Of a stretch of 64,000 nucleotides of DNA, positions 1 to 10,048 are shown piece by piece. How positions within the stretch are numbered: the first letter of the stretch is position 1; every line of letters starts with the position of its first letter. The position numbers and the translations under genes are program-made. Source of the DNA: Nephrocerus scutellatus (Eukaryota; Arthropoda; Insecta; Diptera; Pipunculidae); contig OX352762.1 in NCBI GenBank assembly GCA_947095585.1, positions 51,105,843 to 51,169,842 on the forward strand, written 5' to 3'. Under the pieces are notes generated by a model. It did not search any database and was not told where the DNA came from. It saw nothing but the letters and a program-made list of their open reading frames with translations.

Positions 1-2050
1 CGTTCTGTAATATACTATATTCAAACCTTATGGCGTACTGGCTTGGAATGGGACTCACCACTACCAACAGAATTGATTCATAAATGGCCGGATTACCGCA
101 ACAATTTGCATCGATTGCAGCAACTACGAATTCCACCGTGTTTACGAATGCGAGCATCAGCTACAATACACTTGCATGGCTTGTGCGACGCTAGCATCAA
201 GGCATATGCAGCTGTCGTATACGTCTGCACGACGAGCACCAATGGCGACTTCACATCAGCACTTGTTACCGCCAAAACACGTGTTGCACCATTTCGAGTT
301 GATCAACAAGGCAACTCAACGACAACAATACCACGATTGAAGTTGTGCGCAGCACGAGTGTTGGCAGTGACTATTACTAGTATAAAACATGCATTAGACT
401 TGGCTCGTGCACCCTGCACGCTATGGAGTGATTCCACGATTGTACTTTGTTGGCTAACTTAATCTACTGCTACGCTCAAACCCTTTTGCCGCGAACAGAA
501 TTGGCTACATACAGCAACATACAAACGTGGCTGATTGGCGACATGTCCGCACTCATCTTAATCCAGCCGATTGTGCGAGTCGCGGGATTCCTGCAGAATT
601 TTTGGTTGATCACACGTTATGGTGGCATGGCCCAATTGAACTAATGCGAATCAACATGGCAACTAATTTTCCATCTCTTTCGGAAGCAGACATAGAGGCG
701 ATGGCATTGGAAACTAAACCCTCATATTGCGCGTGCTTGACAGCCTATCATACAGACGAGATATCTCTTTGGCGACGACGTCATCAGCATCGATTAAGTC
801 GAACGTTTTGCTTCAATTGGCCGACTAATACGAACTACTGCGTATGTGCTTCGTGGCAATCCCACTCGGCGACAATATTGGCATCACACCTTGGTGGACT
901 GTGATGAAATGGCTATGGCTTTAAAATGGCATATTCGAGCAGAACAGGACAGCTACTTTTGGAATGAAATTCAACAGATAACACATTCTCGACATGTTGC
1001 AGTCACGAGCGAATTGGCATCTTTGGCACCATATCAGGATTCAGATGGCATATTGCGAGTCGGCGGTAGACTACGTAGTTCTGAACTATCGCCTGAACAA
1101 AAGCATCCAATCATTATGGCAAAAGAAAACACGCTATCACGGCTCATCGTACGTGATATTCATCTTACTAACTCCTACGCGCAGGCTGCCCTGATGCTGC
1201 AGATACTACGGCATCGATATTGGATCTGCAGTGGCCGTGCGCTTGTCAAGCAATGCATATATGAGTGTGTTATATGTCGACGACACACTCAGCGAATGGC
1301 ACAACAACAAATGGCATTATTACCGGTGGCGCGGGTTTTGGCATCCCTACCCTTTGCATCATCAGGCATCGACTACTGTGGGCCTTTTAATTGGGGCACA
1401 ACGCACACGGACGACGAAGAAAACATATATGGCCATCTTGGTCTGCAATGCAAAACATTACAGCAATTGGAGAATCAACAGACTCAATGGCATTTTATCT
1501 CAGCAGCGGCGCCACATCAAGGCGGTTTATGGGAAGCCGCCGTTACTTCGATCAACTACATACATTGCTCGTGCGAATTGAGGCTTGTTTAAACTCGCGA
1601 CCGTTGGTTGCAGTACATGATGGCACGGATGAACGTTTGTCGTTGTCTCCGTCGGATTTCTTGATCGGTCGTTCGATCGTGGCATTACCTGAACCTCCTG
1701 TACCAGAGGCTCATACAAATCGACTTCAACATTGGCAACTTCTACGACAAATACATCAATCATTTTGGCATCGTTGGCACGATGAGTATTTGGCTTCGCT
1801 ACAGCAGTGCACAAAGTGGTGACGACCAGCCGAAAATCTACAAGTTGGTGACGTAATCGTACTTCGTTACGAAAATATGCCGCCAGCCAAATGGCGACTG
1901 GCGCGTATAATTGCTGTTTATACAGGCAGCGACGGTCTTGTTCGTAACGTCTCTGTCCAATATTCCTTGGAGGATGAGCATACTGGTGCCAAATTGAAGA
2001 CCACAACTCGACCAGCACAGAAGGTGTCGACTATTCAGCACTGTTCCTGA
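1..2050 (+). pseudogene. BEL/Pao pol remnant: RNase H, integrase, C-terminal domain
   Basis: Three forward frames together read the 3' half of a BEL/Pao retrotransposon polyprotein. Seen in order: an RNase H-like segment with HGLCDAS and PRLKLCAA (160-360); the BEL signature WRHVRTHLNPADCASRG (about 530-590); an integrase zinc region ending in CVICRRH (about 1150-1290); the integrase core start SGIDYCGPF (about 1365); the core end PHQGGLWEAA (about 1520-1545); then LNSRPL and SPSDFLIG; and a basic tail domain (1838-2045). The second zinc histidine seems lost (SYAQ where families have HxG), and the core between DYCGPF and PHQGG is shortened. At least three frameshifts make it a pseudogene. Its 5' part lies outside the window. 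Confidence 0.88.
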
Positions 2051-2186
2051 GCCTACCGGCCCAGCAAGGCAGTAAATGTATAAAAGAAAACATGGCTGGC
2101 AACACCAAAGTTGTACGACGTACGTAATCACACACATACAGAATGTATTTTGTTTTTTCTCTTCATCTACGACGATGGTATTCCCT
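2051..2186 (+). other. BEL 3' flank, possible start of its LTR
   Basis: This short stretch lies between the last BEL coding sequence and the first base that aligns with the LINE-A copy near 41,020. It could hold the polypurine tract and a truncated 3' LTR, but no second copy is visible for comparison, so the LTR is unproven. Confidence 0.25.
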
Positions 2187-3188
2187 ATTAGTTCTGAAGA
2201 GGTGTTCTTCCAAGCTGTCATTACCATTGCGTAAGCTTTTCCATCTATCCTATTCTTCTGGACTCTTCCCCAGAAGTTGGAAAACAGCCTTTATCCAGCC
2301 CATACCCAAAAAAGGTGAGCCGTCGTCTCCTTCTTCGTACCGGCCCATAGCACTTACATCCATTCTTTCCAAGGTCATGGAAACGCTGATAAATTTTCAG
2401 TTCATGAAATATCTTGAAACCAATGAAATCCTTAGTGACCGGCAGTACGGATTTCGTGGGCAACGTTCCACTGGTGATTTGATGGTATATCTCAACGAAC
2501 AGTGGAACAGGTCTTTGCATCAATTTGGTGAAAGCAAAGCTGTTGCACTCGATATTTCCAAAGCATTTGACAGAGTTTGGCATCAAGCTCTCTCATGTGG
2601 AAATCAAACAACTTCGTATGTTAAGCACGTTAAATTTTGACCTAGACAGCATAATAAAATGGGGAGAAAATAATCGAGTAGAATTTAACGCTTCCAAACC
2701 CAATGCTAATGCTGTCTCCTGTCGTCCAAGCGAATCCTAAATCCATTATCCATGAATGGCACTTGCATCGAAGAAACTGAAAATCTCGAAATTCTCGGTA
2801 TGTGCGTTAACGACAAGCTTCGTTGGAATGACCACAAATTTACCGTCGCCAAAAATGCTGCGAAATGTTTAGGTTTTTTAACCAGGTGCAAGAAATATTT
2901 CACTCCCTCTGATCTGGCTACAATTGCCATATCTGGTCTGGTGCGCCTAAGACAACTTTGCATCTGCTAGATAGAATACAAAACCGAGCGATAAAACTTA
3001 TCGGTGTCGCAAATATAGCGAAATCAATAGATTCGCTTGAACACCGCAGGAACGTTTCTTCCTTGTCACTGTTTTATCGCTTCTTTTACCAGCGGTGCTC
3101 AAGAGAAATAGCCAGCTGCATGCCACCTCTCCTTGAATTCAACCGCAATACTCGTGGCGCTCTAAATGCTCATCAGTTTACCCTTAAG
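2187..3188 (+). pseudogene. LINE-A reverse transcriptase fragment with internal deletions
   Basis: Nucleotide-level copy of the LINE-A element at 39.6-42.6 kb. It begins at the segment matching 41,022, in the linker before RT, and carries LRKLFHLSYSSGLFP and the RT motif AVALDISKAFDRVWH (about 2540-2585). Compared with the long copy it lacks about 280 bp, joining DRVWHQALS to the region after the catalytic FADD motif, and about 41 bp near 2925. Homology stops abruptly near 3188 inside the C-terminal part. At the 41,029 site this copy keeps the intact reading frame while the longer copy has a 1-nt deletion. It cannot encode active RT because the FADD box is missing. Confidence 0.9.
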
Positions 3189-3309
3189 CCAGAAAATATA
3201 GCAGCACTGAATACAGAACTCAGAGATAGATATAAATCCACAACCAATACCTCAAATTCATACATCCTTAACACAAATAACACAAAGCAATTTTTCTGTC
3301 ACAACCTAC
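3189..3309. other. Unassigned junction sequence
   Basis: The reading frame runs on to 3359 from the LINE-A fragment, but this part has no match to other LINE-A copies and no motif I recognise. Confidence 0.3.
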
Positions 3310-3590
3310 AAGGAGAGAATAACGCTTGGTTTACATTTGTGGCTTGCGAGAAAATATAAGCAGGACGGCTGTTAAATTGAAGTGTAGTTAGGCAGACGAG
3401 AGAAGTAGTATAATTTTCAATGTTACAATAATGCTATAGATAACATTTCCCATGTTACCATAAAATAACTATAACATTCGTGTAGTGTCAATCTCTTCTG
3501 GCTAACCGCAACTTCAATTTAACTATAGTCGGCCCGCTCCCTTTGTCTCGCACGTCTCAAATGTAAATTTTGCATAACCCAACATATGAA
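3310..3590. repeat. Foldback (inverted-repeat) element, about 280 bp
   Basis: The arm at about 3329-3396 pairs with the reverse complement of about 3498-3572. Shared blocks include TTTACATTTG and GTTAAATTGAAGT. Arms of about 70 bp with mismatches surround a roughly 100-bp AT-rich loop. No transposase is present. It resembles a MITE, but termini and TSD could not be fixed. Confidence 0.6.
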
Positions 3591-3949
3591 TGTCATACAC
3601 ATTTGATTAATGTAAAATGAATTATTCCTGCTAACACCGTCCTGTAGATGTCGGGGAGAATAAGTAAAAATAATTTAGCAGTACATTGTACTTTTTTATT
3701 GAATTGATACTTTTGACATATCATATATTATTCTCCCTCTTCTTTTCTTCGTCGGTAAACTGGTTACATGTGAAAAATTTATGTCTGCAATAAAATTTGA
3801 AAAAATTAATAATCGCAAGAGAAAATAATCATCATTGTTTTAAATAACATGTTTTTTGGTCCTTCGAACCGGATAAACGGCACCTATCATAACACGTAAA
3901 TTATTTTAAATTTATATAAAATACGCTCAAAATAAAACGCGATATAAGA
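3591..3949. other. AT-rich spacer
   Basis: No coding segment, known repeat or structured motif was recognised beyond weak local inverted similarity around 3650 and 3730 (blocks of type GGAGAATAA / TTATTCTCC). Confidence 0.4.
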
Positions 3950-4300
3950 GTCGATGCAATGGTTTTCGGGGTAGCTGAGTTGAATGGTGATGGTAAGACA
4001 GGGGATGGGGTCGATAGCTGAGGGGTGGTGGGGGTGATCGATATTAGTGTCGATTCAATGGTTTTCGTGGTCGCTGAGTTGAATGATGATGGTAAGACAG
4101 CTCTAGTAGGTTGGGTCGATGACTGCGGGAGATGACCGATGTAAGTGTTTATTCTCGAGTGTAGTTCTCGGGGCCACTGAGACGAATAGTGTTGGTAGGA
4201 CACCCCTATGGGTTAGTTGTATCCCCGAAGTGGGGAGGGTGCCGATATTAGTATCGATCCCATAGTTTTCAGGGTCGCTGAGATGAATAGTGGTGTTTAG
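3950..4300. repeat. Decayed minisatellite, four units of about 99-105 bp
   Basis: Units begin near 3950, 4049, 4146 and 4251. Each has a conserved half of type TCGATxCAATGGTTTTCGGGG, then GCTGAGTTGAATGGTGATGGTAAGACAG, split here in two blocks, then a more variable half. The first two units are closest and the last two are diverged. A reverse-strand frame through it (3901-4203) is a by-product of the repeat period and not taken as a gene. Confidence 0.8.
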
Positions 4301-4319
4301 AATGGTACTCGGCGACCAT

Positions 4320-4805
4320 TTGGCGACGAATTTGGGGGTGAGAACATTGTCGCCCCTACTTCAAATTGAAAAATGTAGATTAGTAGCCGTGTTTTATGGT
4401 AATATTAAATTGCCATCGATTTTTGAAATCTGCCGCAGAACTAATAAATTCCATTTATCCGACTCGCCAAAACTTTGCAACGGAACAAGACTGTGTGTAA
4501 AAGAGATGCCGGGCAATGTAATTGAAGCGACTATCTTGACAGAAAAGGGACAGTGTTAAACAGTTTTTATCCCACGAATAGCACTCAATTCGACGGATCT
4601 ACCTTTTAAAATTAAAAGATTGCAATTTCCAGTAAAACTTGCGTTTTCGTTGGCGATCAATAAGTCGGACTGCGGAGTATAGATTTGAGATCGCCATGTT
4701 TTGCCCACGGACAACTTTATTTTGCTTGTTCTGGGATGGGTTGACCTAAGAATTTATTTATTCTTGCTCTTGAAGGTGAAACTAAAAACATTGTATACAA
4801 CCAAG
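4320..4805 (+). pseudogene. Helitron Pif1-like helicase, C-terminal remnant
   Basis: The single forward frame reads LCNGTRLCVKEMPGNVIEA (about 4476-4532), VFIPRIALNSTDLPF (about 4565-4610), KRLQFPVKLAFSLAINKS (about 4615-4667) and CFAHGQLYFACSGMG (about 4699-4743), then PKNLFILALEGETKNIVY. This order matches the end of the Pif1-like helicase domain of Helitron Rep-Helicase proteins, including the INKS(Q) and HGQLYVACSR boxes. Stop codons occur near 4557, 4681 and 4744, and the usual Q after INKS is replaced. Only about the last 160 residues remain. The matching 3' terminus lies 160 bp downstream. Confidence 0.88.
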
Positions 4806-4966
4806 TTTTGTATTTAATTAATATTATGTATGTTTTTTTTAATTTTGTTTTAAAATTTGAATATAATTTAAAATAAATTTTGTTAATAAAAACTGCAATT
4901 TTATATTATAGATAGATATCATTCTTTTTTTAACCCCTGTCTAAAAGAAGATTGGGATAAATAAAT
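4806..4966 (+). other. Helitron 3' untranslated spacer
   Basis: AT-rich sequence between the helicase remnant and the terminal hairpin, without other features. Confidence 0.5.
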
Positions 4967-4994
4967 ACCTGGGCAACACCGGGTAATCAGCTAT
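4967..4994 (+). mobile_element. Helitron 3' terminus: hairpin plus CTAT end
   Basis: An imperfect hairpin, ACCTGGGCAACACCGGGT (4967-4984), is followed 6 bp later by CTAT (4991-4994). Helitrons end in a short GC-rich hairpin about 10 bp before CTRR. Here the last base deviates from CTRR, which is compatible with decay. Position just downstream of the helicase tail on the same strand supports the call. Confidence 0.75.
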
Positions 4995-5040
4995 AATAAG
5001 CTATAACTTAAAAAATTCAATAAAAAATTATTTCGTTAAA

Positions 5041-6360
5041 TGTAACGGTCAAGACATTGAATCTCTGAATACCAGATTAACCACAGCATTAGCAACGCAC
5101 AAAACATTTTTCCACATTCAAACCTAAATTGAAGCTTTGGAAGACGGCGAAGAAGATGAAGAAGGAAAATTTGACAAATTTCATGACGCATATTTCGAAG
5201 TCGTTTCCAAGGCAAATACTATGAATAAAAAAGCATCGCAGATAGTGAACCTACCAAAAGGTGTGCACAACGGCAACTAAAAACCATTCGAACATATGCG
5301 GTTACCCACCATCAAAATACCAGTTTTTGACGGGAATTATATAAATTGGCTTGCTTTCCAATTCATCATTTGCGTTCAGCACATCAAAAGTCACATAGTA
5401 ACTTCAATTCAAATCGCAGCAGATAATTATGATGTGGCATACACAACGTTAATTTAAAGGTACGAAAATCATAAAATGATAATCACAAAACATGTAATGG
5501 CATTATTAAATATTGCATCATTACCAAGAGAATCACCAGATGATCTCAACAATCAGACACATTCGCATATTGAAGCAGTAAGAGCAACCAGTCGACGAAT
5601 GGAACATACGCAAACGCAAAAAGATTCTAAGACAACCACATCGTCATCAAATTCATGTACTGCTAATCATCCAATTTATCGATGTCAACAATTTCTCAAG
5701 CTTTCAACTAATGATCGTATAAATCGTGTAAGAGACCTGAATATGAGCTCAAATTGCTTCAGTCTTTTTCATAGACATTATCAGTGCACATGTGGTACTT
5801 GTAAATATTGCAACAAAAACCACAACACATTATTACATCTCGAAAGACGAGATGCACATTCTTTTAAAACAGGTACTTATAAATCAAAACAAAGCGGAAA
5901 TGAAACAATTACAGCATGCCAAATCCAAATTACCAAATCGTACGATCAACATTATCAGTAAATCAAATTAATTTACCAGTGACACAAGAAGCAAATGAAC
6001 CAAAATCACAAACACCAGTCAATTGTCATCACTCAGAAAAGGTACGTCAAACAACACAAGTGTTATAAACTGCAGTTGTATTCGCATTTGATTCAATTAG
6101 CGTAGTTCATCGCTGTCGAGTTTTATTGGATTGTGGCGCACAGTCAAATTTTAGATCATTTATGTCAGTTGCTATATCTTAAGCGGCACAGTTATTCAGT
6201 TATTGGAGTTAACCAATCCGCATCACAAGTTTAACACAGTGTCAACATTACTATTCAATCGAGATTTAATAACTACACCCACAATCTTGAATTTTTGGTT
6301 TTAAATCACATCACCAACAATTTGCCAAATTTCCAAATGGTGTGAAGAACACTTCTTTGC
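5041..6360 (+). pseudogene. BEL/Pao gag-protease remnant
   Basis: Forward frames give, in order: an acidic helix-rich part with DKFHDAYFEVVSKAN (about 5175-5220); RLPTIKIPVFDGNYINW (about 5300-5350), typical of the BEL gag domain; HPIYRCQQFLKLSTNDR (about 5670-5720); a Cys/His knuckle-like region with CTCGTCKYCNKNH (about 5786-5825); then VLLDCGAQSNF (about 6118-6150), the aspartic protease active-site region with DSG changed to DCG. The protease continues weakly to about 6350. Several stops and frameshifts. Whether it belongs to the same family as the pol at 1-2050 cannot be told because they do not overlap. Confidence 0.85.
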
Positions 6361-6785
6361 AAACGTCAAATGCGATTCTATTGGAAGGTTTATTGTTAAA
6401 CTACTGTTCAGGGACGACAACTTCCAACTCGGGCTTTAAAAAGATTTCATTGTACGGAAAATAAACTTGAAATAAATCTAGAAGTAAAAACAATGTATCA
6501 TGACTTCTGTTTATGAAAGGTGAATTTACCAATCAAAAATGTTGCTCAAGTCCTGGTCCAAGCGAATGCACAAGAACAAGGATATCGCTGATGTTATGGT
6601 AGAAACCGATCAAAATGTTTTAATTGTTATCATGGCGATGGCACCAAAATTTGAACTTGGTTAGCTGGCGAGTTGAAAGAAATAATCAATCCAATGGCTT
6701 GAATAATTCTGTCTGTTATTAAAAATATAGCTTCTTAAATACTAAATTATTGCTGATTCGTATAATTTTATTTCGGTTACATTGC
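6361..6785. other. Unassigned, possibly further BEL decay
   Basis: No recognisable domain. It may continue the protease-RT linker of the preceding remnant but stops in all frames prevent a call. Confidence 0.3.
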
Positions 6786-7254
6786 TAAATGTGCATTTAA
6801 TACACATGTGTATCTCCGATAGACAAAACTTTTTGTAAAAAATTTATTTGGAGACCCTGGGTCCCGGGCCCCAAAATTTAAAATTTTATATACATGTATC
6901 TCCGATGAAAAACACTTTTTGTAAAAAATTTTGAGACCCGGGCCCCAGGGTCATTGGGCCCCAAAATTTTTTTAAAAAAAAATTAACCCGATTTTTTCTA
7001 AATTTTATATACGTGTGTATCTCCGATGGGCAGCACTTTTTGCAAAAAAATTTTTTTAAAAAACAACCCGATTTTTTAAAAATTTTGTATCTCCGATGGA
7101 CAAAATTTTTTGTAAAGTTTTTGGAGTGTGGCCCTAGGTCCGAGGGGTGCCCATATAAATTTTTTAAAAATTAGCTCGATTTTCTTCAAATTTTAATACA
7201 TACCCATCTCCTATTAGAGAATTTACATGAAAAATTTTATTTTTATGGGTTGTT
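6786..7254 (+). repeat. MSR copy, 5' truncated
   Basis: Three to four AT/GC-patterned monomers with TGTATCTCCGATGGACAAA and GGGCCCC cores end in the MSR 3' module: TTAGAGAATTTACATGAAAA at about 7215-7234, then TTTTTATGGGTTGTTTTT. The 5' module (AAATTCTCTATATTAAC) is missing. Confidence 0.8.
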
Positions 7255-7255
7255 T

Positions 7256-7905
7256 TTAATTTTTAAATTGTATTTACAAATACGATTACTTCGAGAAATG
7301 CTCTCGGATACATTTTTTTGCCAAATGTAATGTCAAAAATCAATTCAATTTCCTACAAATCTGTGGCACAATATTTATACATTCCGTCAACAAGAGCGAG
7401 ATAGTGAGGTTTGTGTTACTACTACTACGTATAAGAAGTTCCTGCAGCAACAGTGCAACAATATTGCACGTGGAATGGATGCAGTCTTACCACTTCACTC
7501 CAGTGCATAATCTGCTTCAAACCGACTTGCCCAGAAGGACCTAATTTTGTGAGTGGACAGATGAAAATGGTGGTGAAATTGGACACATGACCTTAAATCT
7601 GTTTGAGGAAGATTATGCACTGGAGTGAAGTGGTAAGAGTACATCCGTTCCAAGTGTAATTTTGTTGCACTGTTCTGCAGGAACCCTAAGACGTCATGCA
7701 ACTCTTCTTATACTAGTAGCAGTAACACAACACGCACTATCTCGCTCTTTTTGATAGATTGATATATATTATATATTATTAATATTATTATTATGGATTT
7801 GTAGGAAATTGCATAGGCTCTAATGTAACATTTGTGAAAAATATGTATCCAAGAGCATTTCTCGAAATAATCGTGTTAATAAATACAATTTTAATATTTT
7901 TTTAT
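7256..7905. repeat. Long inverted-repeat (foldback) element, about 650 bp
   Basis: The left arm (about 7258-7560) is the reverse complement of the right arm (about 7580-7905) with scattered mismatches and indels. Paired blocks include CGAGAAATGCTC, AATTTCCTACAAATC, AGAGCGAGATAGTG and ATTATGCACTGGAGTGAAG(TGG). Only a short spacer separates the arms. No transposase is encoded; the reverse-strand frame at 7495-7701 lies in the palindrome. Best read as a non-autonomous foldback DNA element; superfamily unknown. Confidence 0.82.
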
Positions 7906-8204
7906 TTTAACGATCTTTATATCGGTATGGCTTAATAATGTAAAAAATGTACATTGTTTAATCTTAAAAATGTATTCTTCTTTCAAAAAGACCAATAGTA
8001 ACCTAATAGCCGAAAGCGTTCAAGAGTTATGGGGTGTGAAGTAATGTAAGGTCAAAAACACGTTTTTGTTCATTTACAAACTTCTAACCGGTACGATTGT
8101 TTCACGAAATTAACCAAGGAATCACCCCATTAAGTATTTTCAACCTTAACGAATACACCCTGTATAATAATATACATGTATAATATTGTTACGAAATTTA
8201 GGTT
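7906..8204. other. Unassigned AT-rich stretch
   Basis: No coding signal. ACACCCTGTATAATA near 8154 resembles ends of some small DNA transposons, but no partner end was found. Confidence 0.3.
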
Positions 8205-8510
8205 TTCGAGTTCGTAAAGGATTTTTCAAATAAAACACAACACAAGTTTATAAATAAGAACTTTAATTTATCATAAGCAAAAATAACAACAGTTCACAAT
8301 TTAATATTGGACAACTTTTTAATGCATACAAAAACACTTTAAAAATACTTGAACTATTATTTACAATGTGGCACCTCTATTAGCTTGCAATTATCTTTTT
8401 AACTTGACTGGTTGAATTCCAAACTACGGATAAATTTCTGCGGCAAATGCCGTACCATTTATAGTAAATCATTAGCTTTGCGTTCTTGTCTTTTCTCTTT
8501 ATTTTTAAAT
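8205..8510 (-). mobile_element. Possible isolated or truncated LTR
   Basis: Read on the reverse strand the stretch ends with TTTACGAACTC...ATTTCGTAACA, an ending common in BEL and gypsy LTRs of insects, with TTTATTT-type tracts upstream. No second copy or coding region adjoins it, so this is a weak call. Confidence 0.3.
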
Positions 8511-8516
8511 TCTCTA

Positions 8517-9303
8517 TAAAAAAAAACAACCCATAAAAATTTAAATTTTACATGTAAATTCGCTAAACGGAGATATATATGTGTGCAAAGTTTGACTCGG
8601 TTAATTTGGAAAAAATTAATATAAAAAGTTTTGTCCATTGGAGATACACATGTGTTTAAAATTTGAAGAAATCGGGCTGATTTTAAAAAATTTGTATGGG
8701 CCCCTCAGGCCTCAGGGGCCGTTCACTCCAAAAAATTACAGAAAGTTTTGTATATCGGAGATACAGATGGGTTTAAAATTCGAAGAAAATTGGACGTAGT
8801 CTCTAAGCCTCAGGGCCCGTTTACTCCAAAAAAGTTTTGTCCATCGGAGATACACATATGTATAAAATTTTACAAAAATCAGGCTAATTAAAAAAAAAAT
8901 ATTGGCGCCCCTCGTTCCTCAGGCCCCGTTCACTACAAAAACTTTACAAAAAGTTTTGTCCATCGGAGATACACATGTGATTAAAATTTGAAGAAAACTG
9001 GGTTATTTTTTTAAAAAATTTGTATGGGGCCACATGACCTCGGGGCCCGGGGTCTTCAAAATTTTAACAAAAAGTGTTGTCCCTCGGAGATACACATGTG
9101 TATAAAATTTGAAATCAAAATTTTAACAAAAAGTGTTGTCCCTCGGAGATACACATGTGTATAAAATTTGAAATTTTTTATATTGGCCGCGGTGCCCGGG
9201 GTCTCCAAAATTTTTACAAAAAATGCTATCTATTCGGAGACTCTCAAGTATATAAAATTTGAAGAAAATCGGGTTAATTTTTTTTGAAAAATTTTGTATG
9301 TGG
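8517..9303 (-). repeat. MSR copy interrupted by hAT-1 (left part)
   Basis: Reverse-oriented MSR. It opens with AACAACCCATAAAAATTTAA and ACATGTAAATTCGCTAAA, then several monomers with CATCGGAGATACACATGTG. Inside it a 59-bp block (9057-9115) is repeated exactly at 9116-9174. The copy resumes at 16,898 beyond hAT-1. Confidence 0.88.
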
Positions 9304-9311
9304 CCTCAAGA
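9304..9311. repeat. hAT-1 left target site duplication
   Basis: CCTCAAGA immediately before the CAGGGTTGG terminus, identical to 16,890-16,897. Confidence 0.95.
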
Positions 9312-9320
9312 CAGGGTTGG

Positions 9321-9795
9321 AAAAACCCCGGGTTTTTTGGGTTTTTTATTTTATGAAAATTTGAGTTTGATTTTGCACGATAAAACATTTTTCCAGGAAT
9401 ATATTGAATATCGTAACAATATTAGCTTCTCGAGCATACTTTTACTTTTTGCCTGTTCACACAAACGTGCCTAATCCACCTTCGTTGGCCGCGCCAACAT
9501 GATCGCCATGTGAGTTAAAGCCAAAACTACATGTTGCGGCGAACATGTTCATTGTCTGATGTTCGCTTAAGACTGCTATTGCACTATGCTGTATTAAATG
9601 CGTCAGACTTTTGTTTAGTAGACGTTTTATATAAAAACATCATCACAGCTACAAATCCATCATGCAGCTACAAATACTGTATTTTGTTTACACGGCTCAG
9701 GGTTAACTATCGCATGATATTACGACGCAATATCTGAAATCGAATGATCCTCAAATGTTTAAAAATCTTGAAAAGGAAAATACTTCAATCAATAT
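9321..9795 (+). other. hAT-1 5' non-coding region
   Basis: Sequence between the left terminus and the copia-1 insertion. It has subterminal CCCGGG motifs at its start and no convincing coding segment. Confidence 0.5.
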
Positions 9796-9987
9796 TGTTG
9801 TAATTTCAGTGAAGGGAAAACACGTTTTATCAGCTTGAAGGTTAAATTGCAAGAGAGCAAGTAATTTGTTTTTCATATTAATATACTAGATAACATGACA
9901 GATGTACTCTTGGCAACAGTATAGTTCATTATATCATTATAATTCTAACAGGGTGTTGGAACACTTATATATAATTTAATTGCAACA
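9796..9987 (-). repeat. copia-1 3' LTR
   Basis: 192 bp, starting TGTTGCAATT and ending ACAACA on the reverse strand. Aligns with 14,473-14,673 with a few substitutions and a 10-bp-scale indel (GGCATGAAAGAGACAACAG in the other copy versus GGCAACAG here). A purine-rich AGTGAGGC tract adjoins it. Confidence 0.92.
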
Positions 9988-10048
9988 GCCTCACTAGTGT
10001 TCCAAGTTAAAGTAATAGCATCAATATTATCAATATAAAAATAATAAT

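Noticed and set aside
3901..4203. Serine/threonine/proline-rich reverse frame of 100 codons
   Set aside because: It arises from the 99-bp tandem repeat read in one frame; no domain and no conservation beyond the repeat.
7495..7701. 68-codon reverse frame
   Set aside because: Lies in the palindromic element; codons are mirrored by the opposite arm.
6786..9303. CRISPR-like regularly spaced repeats
   Set aside because: Monomers are about 120 bp, contiguous and variable, with no unique spacers; the genome is eukaryotic.
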